Shown in pieces: positions 1 to 8,307 of a stretch of DNA of 64,000 bases. Position 1 is the first letter of the stretch, and each line of letters begins with the position of its first letter. The DNA comes from Nonomuraea antri. Its GTDB lineage: Bacteria > Actinomycetota > Actinomycetes > Streptosporangiales > Streptosporangiaceae. The notes under the pieces were generated by a model. The model made no database searches and was not told the origin of the DNA. It saw only the letters and a list, made by a program, of their open reading frames with translations. Made by a program: the position numbers and the translations under genes. The stretch lies in the NCBI RefSeq assembly GCF_013283785.1, contig NZ_JABCPZ010000009.1, positions 39,243 through 103,242 on the forward strand. The letters are read 5' to 3'.

Positions 1-356
1 GGCTGGCGCCGCTGAAGGCGATCATCCAGCACATCATCGACTCGGGCCGCCGGCCCAACATCCACCTGCTGTTCGGCGCGCGCACCCGCGACGAGCTGTA
101 CGACCTGCCCGACCTGATCAGGATGGAGTCGTCCTTCCCGTGGCTGCGCGTGCTGCCGGTGGTCTCCGACGACCCGTCCTACGACGGGATGCGCGGCAGC
201 CTGCCGGAGGTCACCCAGCGCTTCCACTCCTGGGCCGAGCACGAGGTCTACGTGTGCGGCCCGACCGCCATGGTCAACGAGACCGTGCGGCGGCTGCAGA
301 TCGACGGCGTGCCCCTGTCGCGCATCCACCGCGACACCATCCGCGGCGAACGGTAG
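1..356 (+). CDS. C-terminal part of flavohaemoprotein / FNR-type NAD(P)H oxidoreductase (5' end outside window)
   Basis: The frame is open from base 3 and ends at TAG 354-356, so only about 117 C-terminal residues are present. LAPLKAIIQHII, HLLFGARTRDELYDL and YVCGPTAMVNE are the NAD(P)-binding half of the ferredoxin-reductase fold: the helix after the pyrophosphate loop, the HLLFGAR strand and the conserved CGP near the C-terminus. Family knowledge: such domains pass electrons from NAD(P)H through FAD to a haem globin or another acceptor. The missing 5' part would decide whether a globin domain is attached, so the full protein could be a flavohaemoglobin (nitric oxide dioxygenase) or a stand-alone reductase. 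Confidence 0.8.
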   Translation, partial: LAPLKAIIQHIIDSGRRPNIHLLFGARTRDELYDLPDLIRMESSFPWLRVLPVVSDDPSYDGMRGSLPEVTQRFHSWAEHEVYVCGPTAMVNETVRRLQIDGVPLSRIHRDTIRGER

Positions 357-428
357 CGGCGGCGAGCCGTGGGAGAATGCGGCTTCTGCCCGCTGTGTCC
401 CTGCTGCCGCCATGTCCACGGAGTTGCG

Positions 429-1310
429 TTGACCATCACCTTCGTCCCGCTCACCGACCCGGTTCAGACCTCCTCCAGCCGCCGCGTCGCCTGGCTGGCC
501 GCCGACGCCGACGGCAACCCGCTGGGTTCGGCGTTCCTGCGCCTGTTCACCCGCGAGGGCCAGGACCACCTGGCCGAGCTGGAGCTGAACGTGCACCCCG
601 CGGAGCGCCGCAAGGGGACGGGCACGCTGCTGCTCAAGCGGGCGGTCGACGCGGCCAGGCAGGAGGGCCGCAGGTCGCTGCTGGCCCAGGCGGGCGCGGG
701 CACGCCCGGTGACCTGTTCCTGCCGGCCAGGAAGTTCAGGAAGGTGCTCGGCCTGACGTTCGCCAGGCTCGCGCTGGCCGAGGCGGACCTGACCGCCGTC
801 GCCGCGGTGGCCGCCGAGCCGCGCCCCGGCTACCGGCTGCACTCCTGGGACGGCATGGTGCCCGACGACCTGGCCGACACCTTCACCGCCTCCCGCCGGG
901 CGATGGACGACATGCCGATGGACGACACCGACTACGGCGTGGTCACCTGGGACGTCGAGCGGGTCCGCGCCGCGGCCAGGACCATCGCCGACCGGGGCGA
1001 CCTGCTGCACACGGTGGTGGCCGTGGCCGAGTCCGACGGCTCGATCGCCGGTTTCACCGAGCTGGTCGTGCCCGGCGACGGGCGCGGCGACGGCCAGCAC
1101 TACGGCACCGGCGTGCTGCCCGAGCACCGCGGCCACGGCCTGGCCCGGTGGATGAAGGCCGAGGCGATCGGGCAGGCCCGCGCCCGCCACCCGGAGCTCG
1201 GCGGCCTGCTGACCGACACCGCCGACAGCAACACGCACATGCGGGCGGTCAACGACTCGCTCGGGTACGTGCCGACGCACAAGAAGCACGAGTACCAGCT
1301 CGACCTGTGA
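429..1310 (+). CDS. Double-domain GNAT N-acetyltransferase
   Basis: About 293 residues if translation starts at TTG 429, which has an ACGGAG ribosome-binding site five bases upstream. The in-frame GTG at 369 would add an unlikely Cys-rich extension. Two GNAT folds are visible: an N-terminal one with the acetyl-CoA loop RRKGTGTLL at about residues 58-66, and a C-terminal one with HRGHGLARWMKAEA at about residues 233-246. Tandem GNAT proteins of this size are common in actinomycetes (mycothiol synthase is one example), but the substrate cannot be read from sequence. The last codons and the stop lie inside a 29-bp tandem duplication. Confidence 0.85.
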   Translation: MTITFVPLTDPVQTSSSRRVAWLAADADGNPLGSAFLRLFTREGQDHLAELELNVHPAERRKGTGTLLLKRAVDAARQEGRRSLLAQAGAGTPGDLFLPARKFRKVLGLTFARLALAEADLTAVAAVAAEPRPGYRLHSWDGMVPDDLADTFTASRRAMDDMPMDDTDYGVVTWDVERVRAAARTIADRGDLLHTVVAVAESDGSIAGFTELVVPGDGRGDGQHYGTGVLPEHRGHGLARWMKAEAIGQARARHPELGGLLTDTADSNTHMRAVNDSLGYVPTHKKHEYQLDL

Positions 1311-1349
1311 CGAGCCCGGGGTATCAGCTCGACCTGTGACGAGCCCGGG
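1292..1349 (+). repeat. 29-bp tandem duplication spanning the stop codon of the GNAT gene
   Basis: Bases 1292-1320 and 1321-1349 are adjacent copies differing at one position (C1295 versus T1324). Each copy carries the final residues YQLDL, the TGA stop and CGAGCCCGGG. The first stop is used, so the second copy is untranslated. It looks like a recent slippage or unequal-crossover event. Confidence 0.95.
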
Positions 1350-1381
1350 TCCCGGCCCGACCCGCAGGAGGCGCCGGCGCG

Positions 1382-2365
1382 CTACACCCGGCGCAGCACC
1401 TCCATGGCCTCCCGTTCGATGCGCGCCAGCTCGCGGAGCAGGGCGGCGGCCCGGTCCAGGTGCCCGGCGTCGCCGCTCTCCCCCGCCGCGGCGATCAGGC
1501 TCGCCACCTCCGTCCAGTGCGTGGCGGCCTCTGCGTACAGCGCGTGACCGGTGCGCAGGCCGGGCTCGCCGGCCAGGTCGGCGCTCTCGGCGAGGAAGTC
1601 GCGGAACAGGGCGCGGAACAGGGCGCCGCCGGTGCCGGCCCGCTCCATCAGGAGCGCGGCATGCGGCAGGTCGCGCCGCGGGTCCTCGGCGCGCGCGAGC
1701 CAGTTCGGCGCCTGCGCGGCGGCCTTGTCGATGCCGCGGTGGCCCAGGTTCGCGATGGGTGCGGCCAGGAACGCGGCGGCGCAGTCCCTGACGGCCGGGA
1801 GGATCTGGTCCTGCCAGCGGGGCGGCGGCCCGGGCAGCGCGATGGTGAAGGAGCGGTTCCTGGCGGTCATCGGGCCGCGTTCGCTCCGCGCCGCGGCCAG
1901 GCTCTGCCGGCTGGCGCGTACCGCGCCGCCCTGCTGGTCGGTGTCGACCAGGTGCGCGTCGTGCTCGTCGTAGCCGTACATGGCGACGAGGTGGCCGCCG
2001 AAGTGCACCTTCGTCCGGAAGTAGGCCAGGTGGTAGGAGTCGAGCTGCAGGCCGACGGGGCGGCCGGCGTCGATCGGGCCGGCCGCGTTCTCCCACGCCT
2101 TGCGCGCCGAGGCGGTCTCGCGGACCTCCAGGGTCAGCCCCAGCCTGGCGGCCAGGTTCCTGGTGAGCTCGAAGGGCTTGATCCGGCCGCCGAGGAAGGG
2201 GAACGGCATGGCCTTGGCGTCCCAGTAGACGAAGGACAGGGCCGAGCCCAGCCCGAACAGCATGGGCTCGGACAGGTCGAGCCCCTCGTGCCGCAGCAGC
2301 ACGCCCAGCGTGGTCGTCTCGCAGTGGTGCGTCCCGCGCGGCTCGACGTCCTTCAGTACGGTCAT
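1382..2365 (-). CDS. BtrH N-terminal-domain / DUF4872 family protein (C39-peptidase-like fold)
   Basis: A 327-residue protein. ATG 2365 is chosen because GGGAGA lies eight bases upstream; a start at 2386 would add seven residues. The N-terminus has THHCETTTLGVLL with the candidate nucleophile Cys15, followed by HFGGHLVAMYGYD and LVDTD, which supply a His and an Asp in the order of papain/C39-like acyl-transferring enzymes. The C-terminal half is helical, as in DUF4872. Family knowledge: BtrH moves an acyl group from a carrier protein onto an aminoglycoside in butirosin synthesis; most chromosomal relatives are uncharacterised. It lies 75 bp downstream of the XRE gene on the same strand, but a MerR-type promoter in that gap suggests its own control. 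Confidence 0.8.
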   Translation of the reverse strand: MTVLKDVEPRGTHHCETTTLGVLLRHEGLDLSEPMLFGLGSALSFVYWDAKAMPFPFLGGRIKPFELTRNLAARLGLTLEVRETASARKAWENAAGPIDAGRPVGLQLDSYHLAYFRTKVHFGGHLVAMYGYDEHDAHLVDTDQQGGAVRASRQSLAAARSERGPMTARNRSFTIALPGPPPRWQDQILPAVRDCAAAFLAAPIANLGHRGIDKAAAQAPNWLARAEDPRRDLPHAALLMERAGTGGALFRALFRDFLAESADLAGEPGLRTGHALYAEAATHWTEVASLIAAAGESGDAGHLDRAAALLRELARIEREAMEVLRRV

Positions 2366-2409
2366 GCGTCGTCTCTCCCCGTTCACTCGCCCGGCTCCGA
2401 AAACAGGAT

Positions 2410-2434
2410 GGGGTCTCCCCCGGAGGGAGAGTCC
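2410..2434 (-). promoter_or_regulatory. MerR-type promoter/operator with 19-bp spacer upstream of the BtrH-like gene
   Basis: On the minus strand, a -35-like TGGACT and a -10-like CATCCT are separated by 19 bp that hold an inverted repeat (TCTCCC, five-base centre, GGGAGA; plus-strand arms 2414-2419 and 2425-2430). A long 19-bp spacer with a CTCTCC/GGAGAG dyad is the hallmark of promoters activated by MerR-family proteins. No MerR gene is in the window, so the regulator must be elsewhere. Seen: dyad and spacing. Inferred: activation by MerR. Confidence 0.5.
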
Positions 2435-2440
2435 AGCCGG

Positions 2441-3232
2441 CTAGCGGAAGGCAGCGGCGGTCTCCTCGTCGTTGGGCCAGAACGTCTCGATGGCCAGCTC
2501 GGAGACCGTGACGTCGACGGGCGTGCCGAACGTGGCGATCGTGGTGAACATCGACAGGATCCTGTCGCCGTGCCTGATCCGCAGCGGCAGCAGGATGTCG
2601 GCAGGGCCGGGCACGTGCGCCACGTTCAGGTCCACGCCCGGGTAGGGGTAGGCGGCCAGCTCGTCGTGCAGCTCGGCCAGGCGGCCGTCCCCCGACGCCT
2701 CGGCCTGCCTGCGCAGCCGGTGCAGCAGGTGGGCGCGCACCTCCGCCAGGTTCACCAGCCGCCCGCCCATGGCCCGCGGGTGCAGGGACAGCCGCATCAC
2801 GTTGATCGGCTCCTCCAGCAGCTCGGCGGGCACGCCGTCCATGAACATGGCCGCCGCCGCGTTGCCCGCCACCAGGTTCCAGGCCGCGTCCACGACCAGC
2901 GCCGGGTACGGCTCGTGCCCGGCGAGGATCTTGTCCAGCGCCTGGCGCACCACGGCCATCTCCGGCGCCCGCACCTCGCGCTCGGGGAACACCGGCGCGT
3001 ACCCGGCGGCCATCAGCAGCCGGTTGCGGTGCCGCAGCGGCACCTCCAGTTCCTCGGCCAGTTTCATCACCATCTCGCGGCTCGGCCGGGCCCGCCCGGT
3101 CTCCAGAAAGCTGATGTGCCGGGCCGAGACGTCCGCTTCGATGCCCAGGTCGAGCTGGCTCACGCGGCGCCGCTGACGCCACGATCGCAACAAATCACCA
3201 AAAGTCTCTTCTTGTACGGCAAGGGCTCCCAT
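2441..3232 (-). CDS. XRE-family regulator with MmyB-like C-terminal domain
   Basis: About 263 residues from ATG 3232; TTG 3241 is possible. No clear ribosome-binding site precedes it, so the mRNA may be leaderless. The N-terminal helix-turn-helix covers LRSWRQRRRVSQLDLG and VSARHISFLETGRARPS (about residues 15-65). The rest matches the MmyB-type ligand-binding domain, with YPALVVDAAWNLVAGN, NVMRLSLHP and a terminal ETFWPNDEET segment. Family knowledge: these proteins usually regulate an adjacent gene, often one for an oxidoreductase. Here the divergent neighbour is the BNR/MoaD pair and the downstream neighbour is the BtrH-like gene. The PAS-like C-terminal domain implies a small ligand, not identifiable here. 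Confidence 0.85.
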   Translation of the reverse strand: MGALAVQEETFGDLLRSWRQRRRVSQLDLGIEADVSARHISFLETGRARPSREMVMKLAEELEVPLRHRNRLLMAAGYAPVFPEREVRAPEMAVVRQALDKILAGHEPYPALVVDAAWNLVAGNAAAAMFMDGVPAELLEEPINVMRLSLHPRAMGGRLVNLAEVRAHLLHRLRRQAEASGDGRLAELHDELAAYPYPGVDLNVAHVPGPADILLPLRIRHGDRILSMFTTIATFGTPVDVTVSELAIETFWPNDEETAAAFR

Positions 3233-3406
3233 ACCGGGCAACGCTAGCGGTTCGAGGGAAGCGTCACGATTACCTGGCGGGTAAAGCGCCCGCTCAGGGC
3301 GGCCTCCCGGCGGTTCCCTTGCGGCAAATCGCCCAGTCCTCGGCGATGCCCGCGGCCACGTGACACGATGGCCGGAAGCGAACTCGGGAGCGATGGGAGC
3401 TTAGGT

Positions 3407-4486
3407 ATGAGCGACGCGATGCTCGCGATCGGTACCCGCAAGGGCCTGTTCCTCGCCCGCTCGACGGACGGCGGCCCGTTCGAGGTCGAGCCGATCCGGT
3501 TCTCCACGGTCGGGGTGACGTCGGTGGCGATCGACACCCGCGGCGCCACGCCGCGCCTGCTCGCCGGCATCGAGTACGGCCACTTCGGCCCGTCCGTGAT
3601 GTACTCCGACGACCTGGGCGAGACCTGGGGCGAGGCGGAGCAGCCGCCGATCGCCTTCCCGGAGAAGACCGGGGCGACGCTGGCGCGGGTGTGGCAGCTC
3701 ATGCCGTCCCCGTCGGAGCCAGGCGTGGTCTGGGCCGGGGTCGAGCCCGGCGCCCTGTTCAGGTCGGAGGACCGGGGCGTCACCTACCGCCTCGTCGAGG
3801 GGCTGTGGGACCACCCGCACCGGCCCAGCTGGCAGCCGGGCGGCGGCGGGCTGTGCCTGCACACGATCATCAACCACCCCACCGACCCGGAGGTCATGGG
3901 CGTGGCGATCTCCACCGGCGGCTTCTACCGCACCAGGGACGGCGGCATGTCCTGGGAGGCGGCCAACAAGAACATCCGCGCGCCGTTCCTGCCCGAAGGC
4001 AAGCAGTACCCGGAGTACGGGCAGTGCGTGCACAAGGTGAGCATGAACCCGGCGCGGCCGGAGCGGCTGTTCCTGCAACACCACTTCGGCGTCTATCGCA
4101 GCGACGACTTCGGCGGGAGCTGGCACGACATCGGCTCGTCGCTGCCGTCGGACTTCGGCTTCCCGATCGTGGCGCACCCGTCGCGCCCCGACACCGTGTA
4201 CGTGCTGCCGCTGCACGCCGACATGGACCGCACCCCGGTCGGCCACGTCTACCGGGTCTTCCGCAGCGACGACGCCGGCCGCACCTGGCAGCCGCACGGC
4301 CAGGGCCTGCCCGAAGGGCCGGTCTACGCCAGCGTGCTGCGCGACGCGATGAGCATGTCGGCGGCCGGGCTGTTCTTCGGCACGCGCGACGGCGAGGTCT
4401 ACTGCTCGCGCGACGACGGCGAGACGTGGGAGCAGGTCGCCAGGCATCTGCCCGACGTGCTCAGCGTGCGCGCGGCGGTGCTGTAG
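3407..4486 (+). CDS. BNR/sortilin-type beta-propeller protein (sialidase-like fold)
   Basis: A 359-residue protein starting at ATG 3407, with GGGAG seven bases upstream; the earlier ATG at 3368 lacks a site. Repeated Asp-box segments are visible: SDDLGETWGE, SEDRGVTYRL, TRDGGMSWEA, SDDFGGSWHD, SDDAGRTWQP and SRDDGETWEQ, giving about six blades of a BNR propeller. There is no signal peptide, so it is probably cytoplasmic. Sialidase catalytic residues are not evident, and annotations such as exo-alpha-sialidase for this family are fold-based only. It lies three bases upstream of the MoaD-like gene, so the pair is almost certainly co-transcribed. Confidence 0.8.
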   Translation: MSDAMLAIGTRKGLFLARSTDGGPFEVEPIRFSTVGVTSVAIDTRGATPRLLAGIEYGHFGPSVMYSDDLGETWGEAEQPPIAFPEKTGATLARVWQLMPSPSEPGVVWAGVEPGALFRSEDRGVTYRLVEGLWDHPHRPSWQPGGGGLCLHTIINHPTDPEVMGVAISTGGFYRTRDGGMSWEAANKNIRAPFLPEGKQYPEYGQCVHKVSMNPARPERLFLQHHFGVYRSDDFGGSWHDIGSSLPSDFGFPIVAHPSRPDTVYVLPLHADMDRTPVGHVYRVFRSDDAGRTWQPHGQGLPEGPVYASVLRDAMSMSAAGLFFGTRDGEVYCSRDDGETWEQVARHLPDVLSVRAAVL

Positions 4487-4489
4487 GCG

Positions 4490-4798
4490 ATGGCCAGATC
4501 CGTGACGATGGTCGTGTTCGTGCTGCCCAGCTCCCTGCGGCGGTGGGTGAGCGGGCTGGCGGAGGTGAAGGTGTTCGCGATCGGCGCCGACCGCGACTCA
4601 CCGCCGACGCTCGGTTCGGCGCTCGACATGCTGCGCCGCACGCACCCGCTGCTGGAGGAGCGGCTGCGTGACGACTACGGGCGCATCCGCAGGCACATCA
4701 ACATGATCGTGTGCGGGGAGAACGCCCGCGGGCTCGGCGGCCTCGACTGCGCGCTGCCGCCGGGCGCCGAGGTGTACGTGCTCCCCGCCCTGGCCTAG
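4490..4798 (+). CDS. MoaD/ThiS-like beta-grasp protein lacking the C-terminal diglycine
   Basis: A 102-residue protein starting three bases after the BNR stop, probably translationally coupled to it. The beta-grasp pattern is readable: LGSALDMLRRTHPLLEERL, HINMIVCGENARGLGGL and a final strand EVYVLPALA. Family knowledge: MoaD and ThiS end in Gly-Gly, which is adenylated and thiocarboxylated for sulfur transfer. Here the chain stops at PALA, exactly where GG should follow. So the protein cannot act as a classical sulfur carrier unless something restores that tail. It may have become a binding partner of the propeller protein. Confidence 0.75.
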   Translation: MARSVTMVVFVLPSSLRRWVSGLAEVKVFAIGADRDSPPTLGSALDMLRRTHPLLEERLRDDYGRIRRHINMIVCGENARGLGGLDCALPPGAEVYVLPALA

Positions 4799-4817
4799 GA
4801 GCCTCTGGTCGCGCGGG

Positions 4818-5528
4818 TCAGGGTGCGACGCGGCCGTTGGCGACGAACGCGGCGTGGGTGAGCGGCATCAGCTCCGCCCACGCGGCCTCCATGCGCTCGG
4901 CCACCATCTCGATCTCCCGCTGCGGGAACGAGGGCACCTTGGCCTGCTCGTTCTTGGTGCGCAGCGACAGGAAGTGCATGAGCGAGCGGGCGTTGCAGGT
5001 GGCGTACATGGTGGAGAACGTGCCGACGGGCAGCACCGCGCGCGCCACCTCGCGGGCGACGCCGGCCTCCAGCATCTCCTGGTAGGCCTCGTAGGAGCGG
5101 GTGTAGCTGGCCTCCATGGCCTGGCGCACCAGCTTGTGCTGCTCGGCGGTGCCCTCGACGAAGACGTACTGGCCCGGCCGGCCCTCCTGCACCAGCCTGC
5201 GGTCCTCGCCGGGGACGTAGAACGCCGGCTGCAGCTCCCGGTAGCGGCCGCTCTCCTCGTTGTACGACCAGCCCACCCGGTGCCGGTGGAACTCGCGGAA
5301 CACGAAGATCGGCGCGCTGACGAAGAACGTCATCGAGTTGTGCTCGAACGGGCTGCCGTGCCGGTCGCGCATGAGGAAGTTGATCAGGCCCTTGGACCGC
5401 TCAGGGTCCTTCTCCAGCTCCTCCAGCGACTGCTCGCCCGCCGTGGACACGCGTGCCGCCCAGAGCACGTCGGTGTCGGACGCACTGTGTTTGACCAGCT
5501 CAACCGTCACGTCGTCGAGAAAGCGCAC
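4818..5528 (-). CDS. thyX: FAD-dependent thymidylate synthase ThyX
   Basis: A 236-residue protein from GTG 5528, preceded eight bases upstream by GGGGG. ThyX makes dTMP from dUMP using methylene-tetrahydrofolate, NADPH and FAD. The signature is present as RHRVGWSYNEESGRY (ThyX motif RHRxxSxNxxSxRY with a short insertion), with FEHNSMTFFV before it and RSLMHFLSLR, the substrate/flavin-contacting region, near the C-terminus. Length is normal for the family. It converges with the MoaD-like gene, their stops 19 bp apart. In actinomycetes thyX often sits near dapA/dapB; that context is absent here. Confidence 0.95.
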   Translation of the reverse strand: MRFLDDVTVELVKHSASDTDVLWAARVSTAGEQSLEELEKDPERSKGLINFLMRDRHGSPFEHNSMTFFVSAPIFVFREFHRHRVGWSYNEESGRYRELQPAFYVPGEDRRLVQEGRPGQYVFVEGTAEQHKLVRQAMEASYTRSYEAYQEMLEAGVAREVARAVLPVGTFSTMYATCNARSLMHFLSLRTKNEQAKVPSFPQREIEMVAERMEAAWAELMPLTHAAFVANGRVAP

Positions 5529-5579
5529 GCGCGGAACCCCCTTCGTCCGGAACCTTGCCGCCCGCCATCGTACGCCTGC

Positions 5580-5611
5580 CCGCCGTGCCCCAGGGACGGG
5601 GGACACGGCGG
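5580..5611 (-). terminator. Hairpin terminator downstream of the M4 peptidase gene
   Basis: CCGCCGTG (5580-5587) pairs with CACGGCGG (5604-5611), and CCCC/GGGG inside extends the stem. It lies 30 bases past the M4 stop on the minus strand and just upstream of thyX. There is no U-tract, which is usual for high-GC actinobacteria. Confidence 0.6.
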
Positions 5612-5640
5612 ACAGGGTGCGATCGGGCAGGTGAGCCGGG

Positions 5641-8307
5641 TCAGCAGTGGCGGGCGAGCCGGTCGCGGGTGACCAGATCGGTATCGCCGGCGGTGCCGTC
5701 GATCCAGACCACGCGCCGGCCCTCGCCGGAGGCGAACACCGATTGCTCGCCCTGGTTGCAGGACAGACGCTCCAGCGGGCCGCCCGTGACCGGCACCTGG
5801 AACAGCTTGGGCAGGCTGGCGTTGGTCCAGTCGAACTCGCTGGGGTTCAGCCCGATGGTGACGATGGTGTCGTTGGCGTCCAGCGAGACGGGCTGCGGGG
5901 CCTTGGGCCCGTCCGGCACGACGGCGGTGGTTCCGGTGCCGTCGGCGGCGGCCCGCATGACGCCGTAGCGGCCGTCACGGTCGGTGTCGGTGTACCAGAC
6001 GACGTGGTCGCTGGTCATGATCGGCAGCAGCGACAGCGACGGCAGCCGGCCGGTGCCGGGCACCTCGGGGATCACGGTTTCCTTGCCCGTGGCCAGGTCG
6101 TACACGACGGGGGTGCTGCGCGAGAACCCGCCCTCGACCCACACGCGGACGTAGGCCAGCTTGCCGCCCTTGATCGACGGCTGGAAGCCGCGCACGCCGG
6201 CGGCGGGCGTGAGGTTGACCGGCTCGGCGTCCCCGCGCTTCAGCCAGATCTCGGTCTCCCTGGTGGCGGGGTCGGCCGCGTCCCAGGCGACGGCGTCCCC
6301 CGAGACGACCACGGAGTTGACGACCGAAGGCGACCGTGCCACCAGCCGGGACGGCGTGCCGGCGGTCAGCGGCCTGGCGCGGATCTGGAAGTCGGCGCCG
6401 TCGTTGTCGTAGGACGCCCAGACCGCCTGCCTGCCGTCGGTGGCCGGGGCGTAGTTCCACCGGTCGTCGTCGGAGAGCGTGGTTGTCCTGCCGCCGTGCA
6501 CCCGGCCGGTGACGATCGAGGTCGGCCGCGCGCCGTCGGGCGAGGAGTTGGACACCACGTACCTGTCGCCCGCCACGTCGGGGTAGGCGGTGAAGTCGGT
6601 GATGTTGTCGACCAGGACGCGGCTGTCGGCGCCGACGCGCCGCTCCCAGCCCTTCCTGATGCCGTGCCGCTCGAAGGCCAGCGCGACCGTCAGCCGGTCG
6701 CGCGGCGACAGCCCGGCGGCCCTGGCCGCGGACTCCACGGCGCGGCGGCCGTCCACGAAGTCGTCCAGCGGGGTCATGTACTCGGTCAGCGCCTTGTAGA
6801 CGACCTTGTCGAAGCGGGTGCCGAGCTTCTCCCTGACGTCCCACAGCGCGCCGGAGAAGATCGTGGAGTTGAGGTGCACGCCGCCGTTGTCGGAGGCCAC
6901 GGTGACGCCCAGGTAGTCCTCGGCGGCGACGCGGTCGTCGTCCAGGTCGCGGAGTGCGCACTGGGCGGGCGTGCCGCTCTTGCACAGGCGGTCGCCGAGC
7001 AGGCTGGCGTCCGGGTGGCTCATCGGGACGCCGAGCGCCCCGATCTCGACGGCGTTGCCGAAGTAGTCGGCCAGGCCCTCGTTCATGGCCCCGGACTGCC
7101 CCAGGTAGACCAGGTCGGCGCTGTTCGTGATGACGCCGTGGGTCATCTCGTGGCCGACCACGTCCAGGCCGGCGGCGAAGGAGTGGTAGCTGGGGCCGCC
7201 GCCGCCGTAGACCATCTTGGTGCCGTCCCAGAACGCGTTCTCGAACGGCCGGCCCAGGTAGGTGACGTTGACGACGGAGTACATCGTCCCGCCCTTGCCG
7301 TCGAGCCCTTCGCGGCCCAGGTTCCGGTAGAACTCGTACACCTTGCCGGAGCCCCAGTGGGCGTCGACGGCGCCGGTCTCGGTGTGCTGCGGGCCGAAGA
7401 CCGGGGTGGGCGACTCGGCGAGCTTGGTGCCGGCCGGGACGCCCGGGGAGAAGAAGCCGCCGACGTCGGCCTTGTTCGCGTCGTAGGTGAGGATCTCGCC
7501 GGTGGCGCCGTTCCACATCGGGCGGGCGCGGTCACGCAGCTCGTGCCCGCCGTCGGCGCGCTGGTAGACGTTCAGCGGGACGTCCGCGCCGTGCGCCGTG
7601 CGGCCCGAACCCTCGGCCGGCCCCTCGAAGCGCAGCCTGTCGATGGCGAACAGCGGCCGGCCCGAGTGCGCGTCCACGTAGGCGTCGAGCAGGACGGGGC
7701 GGTGCCGTTTCACGTCGTCGCCGCGGAGCACGAGGTGCCAGGCCAGCAGGCCCTTGCCGCGCGGCAGCACGACCAGCTCGGCCCCGCCCGTGGCCTCGGT
7801 CCCCGCGGTGGCGGTCTCCCTGATCTCGCGATCCCTGATCAGGCGGGCGAGCGCGATCTCGCCGGCCCGCGCGGCGCTCACCCTGGGGGTGGCGTCGACG
7901 TCCAGGCCGGTCTGGAAGCGGCCGCCGGCCCCGGTGATCTGCCGCTGCCCGCCCTCGTCGCGCAGGTGGACCAGGTACTGGCCGCCGAGGACCGGCAGGT
8001 TCTTGTAGCGCTGGGCGAAGCGCACGGTCTGGTCGCGCCCGTCGGTGACGGTGTGCAGCGGGACGAGGTCGGCCGGGTTCAGGTGGTAGCGCGGATCGGC
8101 CAGATGCGCCTTGGCCGCGGCGACGGGGTCGGCCGACGCGGCGGGCTCGGCCAGGCCGCTCACCTCGGCCGGGGCGGCGGTGCCGGCACGGGACTCCACT
8201 TGCGGTTGCGGCGGGTCGTCCGCGTTCGCGACGCCGGGTAAGGCCATCGACAAGGGCAGCGCCAAGGACAAGGCGGCGATCGTGGCGGTGATGGGACGCC
8301 AGGACAC
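5641..8307 (-). CDS. Secreted M4 (thermolysin-family) metallopeptidase with C-terminal beta-propeller
   Basis: An 888-residue protein from GTG 8307, with GGAGG four bases upstream. A signal peptide ends at about ANA29. An FTP/PepSY-type propeptide spans roughly residues 60-220. The catalytic M4 domain has zinc ligands in HEMTH (386-390) and the third ligand Glu410 in NEGLADYF, spaced as in thermolysin, with HLNSTIFSGALWD carrying the substrate-side motif. After about residue 560 come WD40/TolB-like repeats (YVVSNSSPDGARP, IWLKRGDAEPVNL, VVWIDGTAGDTD), an unusual C-terminal extension that may hold substrate or cell wall. It is secreted and probably degrades protein outside the cell. It is a single-gene unit with its own terminator. 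Confidence 0.93.
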   Translation of the reverse strand: MSWRPITATIAALSLALPLSMALPGVANADDPPQPQVESRAGTAAPAEVSGLAEPAASADPVAAAKAHLADPRYHLNPADLVPLHTVTDGRDQTVRFAQRYKNLPVLGGQYLVHLRDEGGQRQITGAGGRFQTGLDVDATPRVSAARAGEIALARLIRDREIRETATAGTEATGGAELVVLPRGKGLLAWHLVLRGDDVKRHRPVLLDAYVDAHSGRPLFAIDRLRFEGPAEGSGRTAHGADVPLNVYQRADGGHELRDRARPMWNGATGEILTYDANKADVGGFFSPGVPAGTKLAESPTPVFGPQHTETGAVDAHWGSGKVYEFYRNLGREGLDGKGGTMYSVVNVTYLGRPFENAFWDGTKMVYGGGGPSYHSFAAGLDVVGHEMTHGVITNSADLVYLGQSGAMNEGLADYFGNAVEIGALGVPMSHPDASLLGDRLCKSGTPAQCALRDLDDDRVAAEDYLGVTVASDNGGVHLNSTIFSGALWDVREKLGTRFDKVVYKALTEYMTPLDDFVDGRRAVESAARAAGLSPRDRLTVALAFERHGIRKGWERRVGADSRVLVDNITDFTAYPDVAGDRYVVSNSSPDGARPTSIVTGRVHGGRTTTLSDDDRWNYAPATDGRQAVWASYDNDGADFQIRARPLTAGTPSRLVARSPSVVNSVVVSGDAVAWDAADPATRETEIWLKRGDAEPVNLTPAAGVRGFQPSIKGGKLAYVRVWVEGGFSRSTPVVYDLATGKETVIPEVPGTGRLPSLSLLPIMTSDHVVWYTDTDRDGRYGVMRAAADGTGTTAVVPDGPKAPQPVSLDANDTIVTIGLNPSEFDWTNASLPKLFQVPVTGGPLERLSCNQGEQSVFASGEGRRVVWIDGTAGDTDLVTRDRLARHC

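Noticed and set aside
369..428. Upstream GTG start for the GNAT gene
   Set aside because: It would add a Cys-rich tail without family support; TTG 429 has a proper ribosome-binding site.
1460..3247. 595-codon plus-strand frame opposite the BtrH-like and XRE genes
   Set aside because: Spans two real minus-strand genes and their promoter; composition is shadow-like.
3407..4486. True exo-alpha-sialidase
   Set aside because: Only the BNR fold is visible; no signal peptide and no sialidase Arg triad or FRIP motif.
5647..8241. 864-codon plus-strand frame opposite the M4 peptidase
   Set aside because: Antisense shadow rich in Gly, Ala, Val, Arg and His with no domain; the opposite strand has zinc-binding motifs and a signal peptide.
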